From the NCBI GenBank assembly GCA_028023455.1, contig JAQFVV010012446.1:870001-934000 (forward strand): a stretch of DNA of 64,000 nt. Direction: 5' to 3'. The DNA is from Epiperipatus broadwayi. Lineage: Eukaryota; Onychophora; Udeonychophora; Euonychophora; Peripatidae. Positions 1 through 52,117 of this stretch are shown here, piece by piece. Both the position numbers and the translations under genes were made by a program. Position 1 is the stretch's first letter. Every line of letters begins with the position of its first letter. The notes beneath the pieces are model-generated. The model saw nothing but the letters and a program-made list of their open reading frames with translations. It ran no database searches and had not been told where the DNA came from.

Positions 1-9
1 CTTTTATAT

Positions 10-46
10 CTAAACATCACATGATCACCATCTCTTATAACATTTA
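10..46 (-). repeat. Hammerhead-family repeat, terminal fragment
   Basis: Contains the family's end motif (catcacatgatcaccatctc, then ttat) in the same orientation as 62968-63010. Only the end is present. Confidence 0.6.
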
Positions 47-477
47 TATCTCCTAACTTCAACTGCTAAAAAAAGTTTGAAGATTGACGGGGCAATCGAA
101 ACTGTAAACTGTAAAAGAGGGTGGTAAATAAAGCATTGTGTAATAGTAGTAAAGTGCATGGATGATTTAGTATTATATATACATTTGGCAATGCAATAAG
201 AAAGATTAGTTAATAAATAAAAGCCTGAGATAATATACTCAAAATAATATATATCAAATATTTTTTGTTATTATCTGATAAAAGTAAAATATGGATATTA
301 AAATTTTTTTTATCACATATTTTATATTCAAGAATGGCGAACAGCTACCATGGTATTCTATGTTATCTATAATATATAAGAAATTATATATATATATTAT
401 TTTTCATGTTTATAATCTTATATTTTCTAACTTTTTTTTTTTTTTCGCTATTCTGTTTCCAGCCATACAATGAAGTG
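47..477. other. A+T-rich spacer
   Basis: No coding signal. The 60-codon frame at 291 is low-complexity T-rich translation. Confidence 0.6.
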
Positions 478-2890
478 AATATTTTGGAAGTGGATACTAA
501 AAGGAAAAAAAAAGAAGCTTGAAGATGAACTCAAAACCTTGCCAAAACTTGACAGATATTTCACCTCAGGAATAGACAATGATCCACAAATCCAAGGAGA
601 TCAGCAAAATCCAAAACAACAACAGCCTATCGACTTTGATACTGGGATCATAGAGTAAGGAATCTCAATTGATGGGAACACTGAAACTAATCCCAGTGTG
701 AGCATGGGTGCTGTTATAAAATCAACATCTACAGTTGAAACAATAAAAATCATGAAACTCGATGGGATGTCCTCACAAAGGATGAACTCTCATACTGAAT
801 CTTAAAAGGTCCATCAGAGTGTCAGGACTGGAATGGTCCCTTTGAAAACTCTAAGCATTCATTCAAGCGTCAGGTTAGATATTGTTCAAAAAGTCTTTTT
901 CAGAATAGAAAAAGTTAATAGTGAAGCAGAAGATTGATAATGGCTTGTGTACTCTCCAACAACTGGTTCTGTTGTTTCTTGATCTGCAAACTGTTTTCAA
1001 CATAACTATAGCACTAGCTTCTGATGAATTTTCTGACTGGCAAATCCGACAGTCATTCAAAATCACGAAAACTCTGAAGATCATAGAAGAGCTTTGCTGA
1101 CATATTTGATAAAAAAGTATGATTCAACTTTAGATTCAAGACTATAAAATAAAAGAACAGCTTTACTGGAAGAATGTGCTTGAACGTGTTTGTTGCAATG
1201 ATATGCACATTAGCATAACGAGATCTGGCTTTTAGGGGAGACAATTAAACTTACGAATCACCAAATAATGGCAATTACCTTGGTTTGATTGAATTGATTG
1301 CTAAGTTTGATCCATTTCTTTCCAACCATATAAAACACTATGGAAACAAAGGATCTGGATCACCTTCTTGTGATAAACTTGTGCAGTTTATGGTTAATAA
1401 AGTAAGAGAATCAATTTTGGATGATGTGGTCTGTGGATTCTATACCAGATCTTTCCCATGTGGATCAACTAATTGTTATAGTAAGATATGTATTACCTGG
1501 TGAATGGTTTGTCTGTCGAATGCTTTCTAACTTTCTTAGATGTTGGAAAATCACAGTGGTGAAAGTATGGCGGGTATGGTGGTGGATTATCTAAGTAAGG
1601 ACAACAAAGTTGATTTCAGTAAATGTCAAAGACAATGATATGATAGTGCGGCAAATAAGGTTGGTAAATACAATGGAATGCAACAAAAAATCCTTGAGTT
1701 GAGCAAGTATGCTATATATATTCCATGCGCCAGATAGTCAGTAAATCTTGTCGACGTTGTTGCTGTAGATTGCTGTTTAGATGCAGTAAACTTTTTTGCT
1801 GTTGTTCAAGAGCTATACACTTTCTTTTCAACTTCTACAAAGAGATAGTCTGTGATGTTATCTTCCTTGAAAACAGACACAGTGACCAGACTACTAAGAA
1901 ACAGTCTGACACTAGGTGGGAAGCACATGTTAAAGCAAAGTTGCTATATATACGAGTTATAAGCCAATCATAGATGCTCTAAGGCACATTGTGCTGATGA
2001 GAATGAAAAAGGAGGTTCAAGATTACACGCTAATAACCTTCTTGAAAAAATGGAGGAACTAGAAATTGTTTTATGCTACTTTTATGGAATCGTTTGCTGG
2101 AATAATTTCACAAAATCAGTCTGGCTCTCCAGAATCCAAAGATTGCACTTACCACATGTGCAAATCTGTGCACATCACTTTCTCACTATGTTAAAAATAT
2201 TCAAGAAAATTTTGATGATATCGAAGAAGCTAAATCTATTTTGCATGATGTAAAAAATATAATTTTACAAAGTAAAAAGAAGGGTGAGGAAAAAAACCAG
2301 TCAATGATGGAGGTGCACATAATGCTGATGAGAAGCTTTCTCCAAGAGACAAATTTCCAAGTAAAATCCTTCATTCCTATCATAGACAGCCTTTAGGCAA
2401 ATTTAACAAGAGCAACATACTGTTGCAAATAATTTTTCATTTTTAGTTGATTTAGAAGTTTCTGAGGAATAACAACATAAAGCTATAATTATCTTAATAA
2501 AAGAATATCCACATGATGTTGATATTGACCTCAAGAGTGAATTGAGGCATTTGTCAAGCAGAATTATCCTGAAAAAGAACAAATTCAACACAAAGATCTG
2601 CATTAAATCTTTCAAGGTAAGATTCAGTTAGATTTTCCTAATGTTGAAACAATGTTGTGATTATTCCTGTGTCTAATGGTAACAAAATATTCAGGGGAAA
2701 GATCATTTTCACAGCTAAAGAGTATAAAAAATAAACTAAGAACTACGACTTAAGAAAAAATGTCTTCACTTAGCATCGTGCGTATAGAAAGTGACGTGTT
2801 ATGCAGCATATCTTCTGATGAAATAATCAAATTATTTTGCATTTGAGAAATCAAGAAAAAAAATGTTTTAAGTTGGAACACAGAGCCTTT
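478..2890 (+). pseudogene. Decayed hAT transposase (ZMYM1-like)
   Basis: Conceptual translation across several stops and frameshifts gives hallmark pieces in order: a basic leader then LKTLPKLDRYFTS (about 505-570); GNYLGLIELIAKFDPFLS and HIKHYGNKGSGS (1270-1360); KYNGMQ and LELSKYAIYIPCA-like remnants (1665-1730); SDTRWEAHVKAK (1898-1935); and the C-terminal dimerisation region SGERSFSQLKSIKNKLRTT (2690-2750) followed by ..LSIVRIESD. These are typical of the hAT transposases annotated as zinc finger MYM-type 1-like in many animals. Frames change repeatedly, for instance around 1250, 1500, 1735 and 2030, so it is inactive. I did not find convincing terminal inverted repeats or an 8-bp target duplication. 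Confidence 0.85.
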
Positions 2891-4361
2891 TAGAGGGTTA
2901 TATAATATAATTTCTGTGATTTTGCAAACACATTCTTTATTATTTCTTTCAATAAAAATTAAATGACAATATATTTCCCTTATCCATATATGTATATATT
3001 TTAAAGTATTTCTGAGATTAGATGGTATAATTTAAAATCATAAGAGCCTCAGAACTTTATGTACCTTATGGCTTCATCAAGTCTAAATCCGGCACTGCAT
3101 ATACTAGATAGCATAAATATAATGACATTGGAAGAAATTGTTATTAGATAATAAATTATAATGTAGACTAACTATTCCAACTTGATATTACTTTCTAATC
3201 CAAATTAAAAATTATGGTTAAAAATACAAGTTAAAGCTAAGGCATTAATAAGATATATCACAAATGATATAAAATATATTTAGATTTATAAAAAAATAAG
3301 ACCCTGTATTTTTTAAAAATAAATTTCTGTGTTCAGCAACAAAAATGTTATTAGCCAGCAAAAGAAACCAATCAAAAATCTTTATCTTCTAGAATCTGGA
3401 TTAATATTCCTCAACTTTGGCTATTGGGCTAGCAGTGGTTTTTAACAAATCCATTTATTACATCCATTTAAAAGATATAAACAAGCTTTATTTTTTAAAA
3501 AAAACGTGATTTTCATATTAAATATGAGATGGATTTTCTAATAAAACAAGATTTCATTCATTAGTATTTAAATATTCATATACTGTATATATATTGTTTT
3601 AACTCCCCTCATATACACATTTTTTATATTTCTTTATTTTTACCACGACATCTTAATTTCCTCTACCTAAGATTACTCTGATGAAGACTCAGACCCTTCG
3701 GATAAAATCATTAAAAAAATTTTCATAAAGGAATATGAGGTAGCATATTTATTGATTTGACAAAGAAAGTAAAAGGAGAAAAATAAGAATATACTTCTAA
3801 TATTTAAATATTTGATTTCAAAAAAGACATTTTAATGTCTAACCATATTATTTATAGCAATAAACAAAATAGTTTTATTGCACAGGAGTATATAAAAAAT
3901 TTGAGTATTAGAAATGGCCGAGCCTTCAGGATCTGACAATTCGCCATTAAACTAAACTACGTAGTTTCTTATTAAATTAAATTAAATTGAGAGAGTGCAA
4001 AATTCTCAAGCGCTTGTGACTATTACTAACCAATCAGATCTTAAACACTTTATAAAAATATTATTAAATTAAAATAATGCTAGCAACTGTCCTGAGAGTT
4101 AAATCAGAAAAAAATGATAAATGTTTGGGTTTATCTTTTCTAGATTAGACAATAATGCACTATTAAATTAGTAACTAGTTACTAATTGATAAAACACAAA
4201 GCTACAATATTATTGATATTCCTGCTAACAATTCATTTCCAAGAAGGAATACTCTAAAAATTCAATTCATCATTTTTATGGAATATAAAACATCTTTTTT
4301 CATTGCACCAGCTTAATTCATATATATACAACATAAATATTTTTTTACATAATTTACAAAA
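2891..4361. other. A+T-rich non-coding DNA
   Basis: No gene or homology seen. A motif at 3676-3720 (ctgatgaagactcagaccct then tcgg) recalls the tail of a Penelope- or SINE-like repeat but is too decayed to assign. Confidence 0.5.
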
Positions 4362-4493
4362 TGCATTATAAACAAGACATTTATTTTATATAGCGCGATG
4401 TTTTTATAAACTGTAATACCAATAAGCCAATAAGCTAATGCACATGTGCTTTGTAGATGTCACTATATAAATGAATACTCCCACTTAGCAAGG
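4362..4493 (+). repeat. Dispersed arm of the 55-56 kb hairpin family
   Basis: About 130 bp, from aaacaagacatttattttat to aatactcccactta, nearly identical to 55607-55725 and to the reverse complement of 55830-55915. It shows that the arm exists on its own, outside the big hairpin. Confidence 0.85.
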
Positions 4494-7400
4494 TGATTTA
4501 AAAACAGAATGTATTCCCATAATAATTTGTACATTAATTATAAATTATGAGCAAATATTTTGAACCCATATAATCATTTTATATTTATTACAAAATGTTA
4601 TATGTAATGTTTATTAATAGATATCATTACGAATATCATCATCATCATCATATATCTACACTCAGAAAGGTGTGGCAAACTGATTGGATATCTTGAAGAA
4701 CTTATGTAATATTGGCAATTTTTGATTGATTATAGAACTGTAAAACGATTATTTCCATCCCAAAAATAGACCTCTGATGAATCCAATATATAATCATCAT
4801 AATAATACAGTCAATTAAAATACTATTCTTAAAAAAAAAAAAAACTTTTTTTAGCCTTTAATTGGAATTTTTGATTAGTTAAATATTTTTTGAGAATACC
4901 AAAATCTACGTTTAAAAAAACGGAAACTTTCAACTGTATCAGGAATCTTTGGGTGTAAAATTTTAGTTTAATTACAAAAGTTACTATTTTATTACATAAA
5001 GCAATAAGTAATCTAAACATCATATTTATATAAATATAATACAAATAATTAAAAATATGCACACTTATGTAAATGAAAACCTGTCTGATGATGAAGGCAG
5101 CAACATATTACATTTTGTAACAAATATTTAAAGATACAGGTAGTAGTATACGAGTAAATATAACAGAACACTTGCCATTTGGTGATGAAAGCAGCATCAT
5201 ATATTTGTATTTTTCGTTTTAGGATCAAGGCACTCCCTTGTTCCTCTGACAAATCCAGATTAACTTGAAACATTATCCTCCAACTAATAATAGATTTTTG
5301 TTTATCAAATAGTAATCTGGCTGACTTGTGCTCTGAAGAAATTTATGAGGCTCACTAAATTGGATTGAAATCCAATTACAAACATAAGAACTCAATGTAT
5401 TAATTATTCTGCTGTAAGCTGTTTAATTTACTTATATAGCAAACAGCTTAAAATGTGTTTGTGTACAGGTTGTGTGTCTAAATTTAAATTAAAAACGTTT
5501 GTGCAAAGACAATGATAATAAAAGGAAAAGAAAGACTCGATCATAATTTCTGTTAATTTATCTGACTGATGAATATCAATAAATGCCAATATGTCATGTA
5601 ATGGTGCATTGAAAATATGAGGCCCTCTCAATTTGTCCGTTTTTTCCTTTTCAAAGCATTTTGGGATTTCACAATTTATCAAAACTTATTGGATTAGAAG
5701 AAATAGAGAAACTGTTTAGATGTCTTTGATGAAACTTGGAGAATATAATGTTTCATCAAAATTTCCAAGGTGATTATTGTAAAACATTCTCTGTTCATAT
5801 ACTCTTCTTTCGTAAGATTTATGTATTTTTTGATATAAGATAGTACCTTGTTAAATGTGTAAACTTTTCGAACTTTATTATAAACAACTACACCTCTTTT
5901 TCGTTTTATGATTTTGAAGTTAGTTCTGTTTCTTCTTAATATCTTTCATATTTCACTATATTTATTAGACATCAATAAATTTAAATTATTAATAACTTAT
6001 TTTGACTTGAAATACTTTTTTTTTTTCAAAAATATAACGTTATATTAGCAGCTAATGTGAATATGGCCTGAAGCTGTATTTAGAATTTTAGCTTCTATAT
6101 AAATAATCTACTTATACTAATGAGTAAGTAATAATAATAGATTTATACATACGTATAAAAATATCGCAATAAATATTCAAAAATTTTAAACTTTTAAAAC
6201 ATATTTTGTTAGATATTAACAGAAATAAATATTTTTTTAGATTTAAAATAAATAATAACAAGATTTTATTGATTTTATAAACTGAAAATAATCTTTCTAA
6301 TGATAATGTATAATTTTTTTGTTTTGATTGAGATCTCATTTTTTAAATATAGAAACAGAAAACCATTAACACAGTTCAAGACTAAAAGTGGTGCTAGTTG
6401 TACATCACATCATGAATAAAAATAAAGTGGCTAACAGGTTTCTCTTGGCATAATTGCTTTGACTTCGTTTAAGGAGAAGCCACAATAAATCACATCGAAT
6501 CTGATTTCTTACCAGTTTCCAAAGAATGCTAGCGGTAATGATTAAAATATGTATGAAAAATGTAAAATTAAATACTATAGTTAATAAAAAAAGTTTGTCT
6601 TGTATTAATTTTTTTCAAATATTTGAAATTTTTTATTAGTCATACTTTATTTCCTTATTTTTTTAATGCGAAATTTAAAGTAATTTTTCTTTGTTGCTTT
6701 GCTTTTATGCAACTTCTAAAAATTACTGGAACATATCCCCCATTTTTCAAGGTAAGTTACGTTTATTTTTGTGCGATTTCTTTTGTGCGCATTTTCTGAG
6801 GAACCTATCTACCGCATAAAACGAGACCCAGGTGTATTTTATAATGGGACAGTTATATCCAATTTAATTCGCTTGCATATTTATTACTTTCATTTTATTA
6901 ATTTCAACATGTATATTTTTAATAAAAATATGCAAAAACAGATGTATCTAAAGTAGCAGACCATGCATGAATTAATAAACGTAAGTCGGTTGGAAAAAGA
7001 TCAAAATATTGGACAATGGTGGGGGGAAGAAAATTTAAAGAAACTGCTCACATCATAGTGGCAAATAATCCCAAAAATCAATCTATATTGGAAATTCATA
7101 ATGTTTGAACACCATTCTTTAATCTTTCTCTTAATAAATAATGGTGAATTTAGTAGGACCCTAATAGAAAAGTATACAAAATTTTTAGACTCTTGCTTTT
7201 GAGAGATTATCCTAGATGGTTAGAATATCCTTTAATTCAAATTCCAACCTAAACGGATCCCCTTATTATTGTCATTGGTCAGCCATCCTGAAAAGAGAGG
7301 AATAATACCATTAGAACATATTATCATGATTTGAGTCTTATTGCCATTAAATGTATTTGAAAAGTTGAAATAAAATTTGACTTTTCTAAAACTTTAACAT

Positions 7401-8690
7401 AATCCTAGATGATGAAATGTCAACATGTATTAAAAAAGTAGAATTCATTGCAATAAAATCAAAAGTTGTCACTACGTTTATCTTGTACTAATATACCTTC
7501 TAAATGAAAACTAAACAAACAAACCACTACCCCATTCAAAATTTATATCTTTAATAATAGAGGAAGAAGTTCTAAGATTGAGACCTCAGAACAAACACAA
7601 GGGCCTTTGTTTGTTTATTTCATTTATAAATGACGCCTGCATCATAGAACGTATATAGCGTATAGTTTTTAGTATAAGCTAAGATATCTATTCTTAAGGC
7701 TCTTATATTCTACCTTTTGACTTTAAACGGATTTTATAAATGGTTCCTAAAATTTTTATGTCTACCAACCCTTCTTTCAAGCACTTTAACCCTCTTTCCT
7801 TCACACACAACAAAATTTCATTAGGAACTCCTCAAATTGCATTTAAAGGGTAAAAAAAACTTTTTTCCTTATTACAACCACAGATTTAAATCACAATTAG
7901 GATCATTCTTCTTAAAAACATATTTTAATCAGAATAACTAAACTATGAAATCATACATTTTTATTTTTCAATCAATGCATTCGACAAAATTAAACTTTAT
8001 TCTAAGGCAAAACTCATAAGCTTTCCTATAAAGAAAGCAGTTATATTTTATGTTGTTTTTATTAATTTCCATTTGAAAACATATACTTATCTAACAGGTG
8101 AAACCATGATTGTGAGGAAATTTTATAAATTTTAATTACACTCATATTTTTATGCTACTTTATATATATATGGTACTTTGGGATTAGAACTGTTGTAATA
8201 AAATCAACTCACAAACTAATCAGTAAAAAACACCAAATTAAACCTTTATACTTCTAAAAGGAAAAGAAAATCTTTACCTGAAGATAACATGATATTCCTG
8301 ATCTGGAAACTTTTACAGAAAATCTTAATTTTGCTGATAATTTTACATTTTAAACTGCTGGATGTCATCCAGTAATCCTGGCAGACTAGCGGTGCAAACT
8401 TTTCAGATCAACCAGTTATAACTTTGTTGACCTAGACGTCCACTGCGATGGAACTCTTTGCGGTTCCCATGCGATAAAAGAGAAAGCATCAGTACTCATT
8501 TATATTTGTCCAAATTTAGGAGGATACCCAAACAAACACTTTTTTCATATTGGAAGAAAATTTCAGCCCACCGATTGCTGTTTTTCATTAAATGGTCACA
8601 TTATAGGAAAACGTTTGTTTTTTAAATAAAATTTTAAATTGCATTTTGGAGTAAAGAAATCAACAAGTTTGTCCGAAGACCCTGCACTAT
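4494..8690. other. A+T-rich DPP8/9-flanking or intronic DNA
   Basis: Only short low-complexity open frames. A short (ATC)n run lies at 4637-4652. The segment 8360-8520 has visibly higher G+C and could be a degenerate mobile-element piece, but I could not assign it. Confidence 0.5.
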
Positions 8691-8950
8691 TTCGCAAAAT
8701 TAAAACTTTTCACGGATGCACGCCCAATCCCAACACCATCACACACAACTACAACCATTGCAGGAGACCCGTCAACACTTCCCGCTTTGTATTTTTCACA
8801 TCACCCCTGCCCTCTTTTCACCTCCATCTCATGGCCTTCGGGTCTTTTACAATCACTTAACCGTTTAAGTTTCATGTCCATCTTTATCATCTCTTCTAGC
8901 AATGTCCGCTCACTCCCTTGCTTTATTTTTTCAAGGGCGGCCCTATATAC
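8690..8950 (-). repeat. Probable RTE-type LINE 3'-end remnant
   Basis: The plus strand shows the reverse complement of an RTE tail in the same order as at 54790-55020: cattgcaggag, ttcacatcacccctgccctc, ggtcttttacaatcactt and atcatctcttctagcaatgt. All frames are broken. Confidence 0.6.
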
Positions 8951-11044
8951 CCTTAAGTAATATACATCTTGTGCGGCAAAACTGATACCACCCAGTAGCT
9001 TTTTTTATTGCTTATATGATATAGACTTATAATTAATATTATATTTTCCAAAACTTCATAAAATTTAATATATAAATAGAAACACAGATAAACCTAATTT
9101 TGATTATATATATAAACCATATAATTTGTATAGGACCCAAAACTACAAACAATTCAATCAATATATTTAAAAAGATACATATGTTTTTTTTATGTTAGAT
9201 CTTAACCTTAATAATGAATATCTGAAAGCTTTTTCATGAACATAACTCTCAAACAATCATAATACTAGAATCTTAATAATATTCCTTTACACGCCTCTAA
9301 AGATCAGCCTATTTACTAACCATAAGTTTATTAGACAAAGAATGTTTTTTTCACATGTTCTCTAAAATAAAAAAGACTATACAAAAATCTTGAGTTCTAC
9401 TAGCTCGTTGTAATACTGAGAACTTATCACACCTACAGTTTGTATGCAGGATAGAGGGCCTTTGTGTAGGCCAATGTCAAGCTGACTTTGACCAACAAAA
9501 CCCTTCTTTTTTTTAATTCAAAATATAATAAATTCTTTTGACTGTTCATAAAGTAAATAATAAATAATAAATCACATTAGCAAAATAGAACTCCTTGCCC
9601 TCATCGATTTGAAATTCAATGAACTTGCTAACTTTATAACCCTCTACCAAGCTAATATAGAAAGTTTTGATTTCTTATATTCATTTTGAATTTAAAATAC
9701 AATAGACAAAAATACACAAATAAGACCACCCAACTTTCCCTTTTTATTGTATTACATCTGTAAAATCTTTACAAATAAACCATATTTCTCTAGCTTTATC
9801 ACACTTTCTTCAAAGTTTCGATTGACTGCGCCTTTCTCTTTGAAATATTTTTCAACAATTCCCTTCAAATTACAAACTAAATATAAAAAAATTTTTTCAC
9901 ATCATGGTTTATTTGTAAAATATATATATAGTCAGTCAATATGAAAAAGATTTTTGAGACAATAAAAAAATCGTATTAGATTTTAAATACCTAAGTTTTA
10001 CAATATCTGAAGACAAATTAAAACAGTTGACACCCTTCAAAATAAAAGTAAACATTTGTTCAGAACTAAAATTATTTGAACTCTTTAAAAAAATCCTGAA
10101 AAATGTAGGCAATCAAAAATCTACCTTAAATTTAACCCATAAGTAAACAGGCTATTATATATAATATTTTTGCTAGTTAACAAGGTTTCAACATATAGTC
10201 CAATAGTAAAAGTAAGATGCAGACAAAAATTAAGAACACTCATATAGACAAATTAAAAAATTTCAGTAAAAAATGGGTGGAATGCTACACCAGGCTTGTT
10301 ATTGGCAAAGGTCAATAAAATTTAATAGACATACACCTAAGCTATTACATATTAAGAGAAAGCTTAAACATCACACTTCAATCTTACGATCCACTGTAGA
10401 AAGCCCGTCGCCTCCCATGACACCCCCTTCCCTCCCCCCACGGCCGCTTTTAAAACTTGTATATTTTGCCTGTCTGTTGTAAATGATTGAAAAAAAGTAT
10501 CAATCTGCCTCAAGAAACACAACTGATATTTCAGTTAAGGCTTATCAGCACTTGACCACTGTTAACTCAGGAAAAACACCTGTTGAAAAAAGAGTATGGA
10601 ACAGACATTTGGGCTTTAAATATTTATGCATAAAAATCTACATTTTGAAATAAAACTAATAGATTACTTACTGGTAGATCAATTAGAAAGATAACATTTA
10701 ACAAAAAGTTTTTACTAATTTCATAATTCAAATCCGAATGTCCAAATTTCACAATCTCTTTAGCTATGCATTTCAGAATAACATAGAACTAATTTTTATA
10801 AGTTAATAAAAATAAACAGAACTAAAACCTATAACTTTAATACTGTACCACTAAAACAATCACTTAAAATTGTTTGTCATCTTTCTACCTATATTTACAT
10901 AATTTGTAATAAGCAATGTTTAGAGACATCACAATCAATGTTTTAGAAAATATCTTTTATTAAAATAGTTCTTTTTTCTTAATCATTTTAAAAATATATA
11001 TTTCCAAACTGTTACATAGCATGTACAGCACTACACTTATTAGT
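8951..11044. other. A+T-rich DNA downstream of DPP8/9 exon F
   Basis: No exon recognised on either strand. A G+C-rich patch at 10400-10450 (cctcccatgacaccccctt) has no identified coding sense. Confidence 0.5.
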
Positions 11045-11045
11045 C

Positions 11046-11242
11046 AGGCAAAACTCTCCATACAGTAGTGCCACCCTGTGCCAACCAGAGTAATCAATGG
11101 ATGCTTGAAGGCTTGTGCATAAAATTCCCATCTAGTGCCTACTCATCCAATATCCCCAAACTAGTTTCTGGCTTGTGGCCTTCGTCAGTGAGGAGCCTTG
11201 TTTATGTGCTAGCATAAGAGATGGTGATCATGTGATGTTTAG
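11046..11242 (-). mobile_element. Hammerhead-family repeat copy R1, with inverted tip
   Basis: Starts with the family hairpin motif (ggcaaaactctccatacagt) and runs in reverse orientation through the ribozyme to about 11200. It then switches to forward-strand family sequence (tttatgtgctagcataagag, ending gatcatgtgatgtttagt). Such a switch mimics template jumping. It ends about 12 bp from the exon F donor. Confidence 0.85.
11145..11200 (-). ncRNA. Type I hammerhead ribozyme (copy R1), sense to DPP8/9
   Basis: Read on the minus strand. Helix I inner strands UCCUCA (11194-11189) and UGGGGA (11058-frame equivalents 11158-11153) pair fully; the outer part is reduced to CAA/UUG. CUGACGA is at 11188-11182. 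Helix II GGC/GCC closes a CACAA loop, with an A-A at its base. GAAAC is at 11168-11164, then a two-nucleotide UA cap of helix III and the GUU cleavage triplet ending at 11159. All core nucleotides are present; GUU is a permitted but usually slower triplet. It lies 55 nt inside the intron after exon F and in the DPP8/9 transcript sense. Confidence 0.75.
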
Positions 11243-11254
11243 TATTATACTTAC

Positions 11255-49905
<38,651 letters not shown>

Positions 49906-50039
49906 TCATATAATATTATTAAAATTTTTATAGCGAATAAAAAAAATAAAAAATGAATAGTAAAAATATTATCTACTTTCAAATATAAAAAATATGCTTT
50001 AAACTCATGCAATATAATCATATTAAATTAGTATCCTCA

Positions 50040-50445
50040 TCATTTTCAACCATAAACAATATACAGCTCGTAAAAGTCTCTTGAAATTTAATCTGATTTC
50101 TCCGATCCATAGTTTCTCTTCCCCAGAGTTCTTTCAGTCTTTTACAGACTCTTGGAATCTAGCTTAAGAACTTCAGTTATCCATCTTCTGCAATTTTTTC
50201 TAGTGATATGTCCAACCCAACTCCATTTCAAATTCTTCCCTTCTTTCAATGAGATAAGTGTCTATTTTCTCATTCATACATTTGTAAGCTTGAGTATCCT
50301 ATTCACACCCCAAACTACATTTTGGTTGAAGACTTTCATCAGTGAGAAATATGGATCGAGATCTAATATATTTTCCATCCAACACCCATCTTTTATTCTT
50401 TTTGTATACTATTATTATCAAGCTTCAATCTAAGCTACCTTGGTT
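50040..50445 (-). pseudogene. RTE-type LINE 3'-end remnant
   Basis: In reverse orientation, shares phrases with 54790-55090 and the end of the 43 kb LINE: tcttttacagactcttggaa tctagc, ttctagtgatatgtccaacc, caactccatttcaaattctt, caatgagataagtg. Frames broken. Confidence 0.7.
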
Positions 50446-50469
50446 GCACAATTTCATAGATAGTTGTAA

Positions 50470-50665
50470 ATAACCGTTTAAACTGCTAGATAGAGGAACC
50501 ATTAGATCTAAAGGATTTAAGTGGACCAGATCCAGGTCCAAGTCCTTCACTGAGGAAGGCTATAAATGAGAATTTAGTCTGGGGATATGGACAGAATAAC
50601 ACTTGATATGGATTCAATAAACCCAAACATTTGATATCTACTGATTACTAAGTTTGCATCTATAT
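50470..50665 (+). mobile_element. Diverged relative of the hammerhead family (R13)
   Basis: Follows the family from ctgctagatagaggaacc to ggaccagatccaggtccaag, a ribozyme region (cuucacugaggaaggcuaua ... gagaauuuagucuggggaua), and ttgatatctactgattacta. The core has CUGAGGA but GAAUU, so it is probably dead. Shows that the family has old and young members. Confidence 0.6.
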
Positions 50666-50901
50666 TCTTCTAAATAAAACATTTAGAAATATTTTCAGAT
50701 CCTTCTTTTCTTCATACAATGTGTCATCTGGATTAGAAATTTGCGATTGAATTGTAGATTTTTTGCATCATCTATCTGTGTAGTTCTTCTTACTAAAGTA
50801 TTAATTATCATCTTATTGAACTCATTCAAGAAGGTGGTGAAGCTCTAATTTATTCATTAAGATGTTTCTAAAGGTTAAGAATATCAATAGTTAATAGTTT
50901 T

Positions 50902-51021
50902 TCTTAATAGTTTTTACCTCTCTAGCTTTGCATCAACATATATTTTACACTTTGCCAATTGTCTTAATAGTTTTTACCTCTCTAGCTTTGCATCAACATA
51001 TATTTTACACTTTGCCAATTG
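50902..51021 (+). repeat. Perfect 60-bp tandem duplication
   Basis: gtcttaatagtttttacctc ... cactttgccaatt occurs twice back to back (50902-50961, 50962-51021) with no difference. Confidence 0.92.
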
Positions 51022-52110
51022 ATAGTCACTTTTTGTTTTGAATCTATTAAAAACATTACATTCTTGGAATAATCCAAATCAATGTACATCCATATGGCTG
51101 CTTCCATGTTCATTCTCTTTAACATTTTTATCAAAGAAAGAATTTGTAATATACAAGGCTGATTCCTCTTTCATTTTCCATTTCTGTAACCAAATTTATC
51201 CAGTTAGAAAAGTACTACTAGCAGTTAAATAATCTACTCCTCTCATCCAGATAGTGTTAGCATAATACAATAATAAAACAATCAATTTAAAAAATTCAAT
51301 CTAAAATAAAAGAATGGCATTTTAAAATTTGCTATCGTTAAGCAGGAGTTCATCGAGATAAAGTCTGCTTTACACTGGAGATCAATCACCTTACAGGCTA
51401 CTGCATGCTACTTGTAGGGTGGACTTCGGGAAGGTTATCATCTACACACCCCAAGACTGACTCATGGAAATGCTGAACAAAAGACAATGACAATGTTTAT
51501 AAAATTCCAATCTAGGCCATAGGTTTCTCTAAAAACTCTGGATATATTTTATATACCACAAAGTTACCGACTCTTGTAGAAACAATCTGAAAGAAGCATA
51601 GTTCACCTTAGCCAGTCAAAATACGTAATCTTCTGGTGTATACATCTGAAGTGAATTGTGAATCCAATTAAATATTAAATTTTAATATTCATACTTGATT
51701 AGAATAAATGCTAATAATTTTTTTATATGTTTTGATTGTTATAATACACAGTTTTAATAATTTAGCTACAGAAATTTAAAATAAATTGATATGATTAGAA
51801 TATCCAATAGAAATTTACTGTTTCTTTTATATAATGGTATGATTGGATGTTATAGGTTCAATATCAACTTATAGATTTATTGATATTACAGCATTATTAA
51901 GTATTTTATCTTGTTATAAATAGTGTGATTAAATAATAGTAAATTAATATATGAGTATAGAATGGCTGAGTTAATATTATTTATCATTTTATTAAACTAG
52001 GACTTAAAAATTAATTGATGGGTCATATATTTACTTAGATATTATAAATATTGTAAACTTACAGGTCATACTAAAATTGTTATTTCAATCATTCATAGCA
52101 TATAAAAGCG
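51022..52110. other. A+T-rich DNA with one G+C-richer patch
   Basis: 51345-51490 (tctgctttacactggagatc ... actgcatgctacttgtaggg) looks repeat-derived but I cannot assign it. No gene. Confidence 0.4.
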
Positions 52111-52117
52111 ATTTACC

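Noticed and set aside
10273-10482. 69-codon frame with Pro-rich end
   Set aside because: Made by a C-rich patch; no splice sites, no homology, atypical composition.
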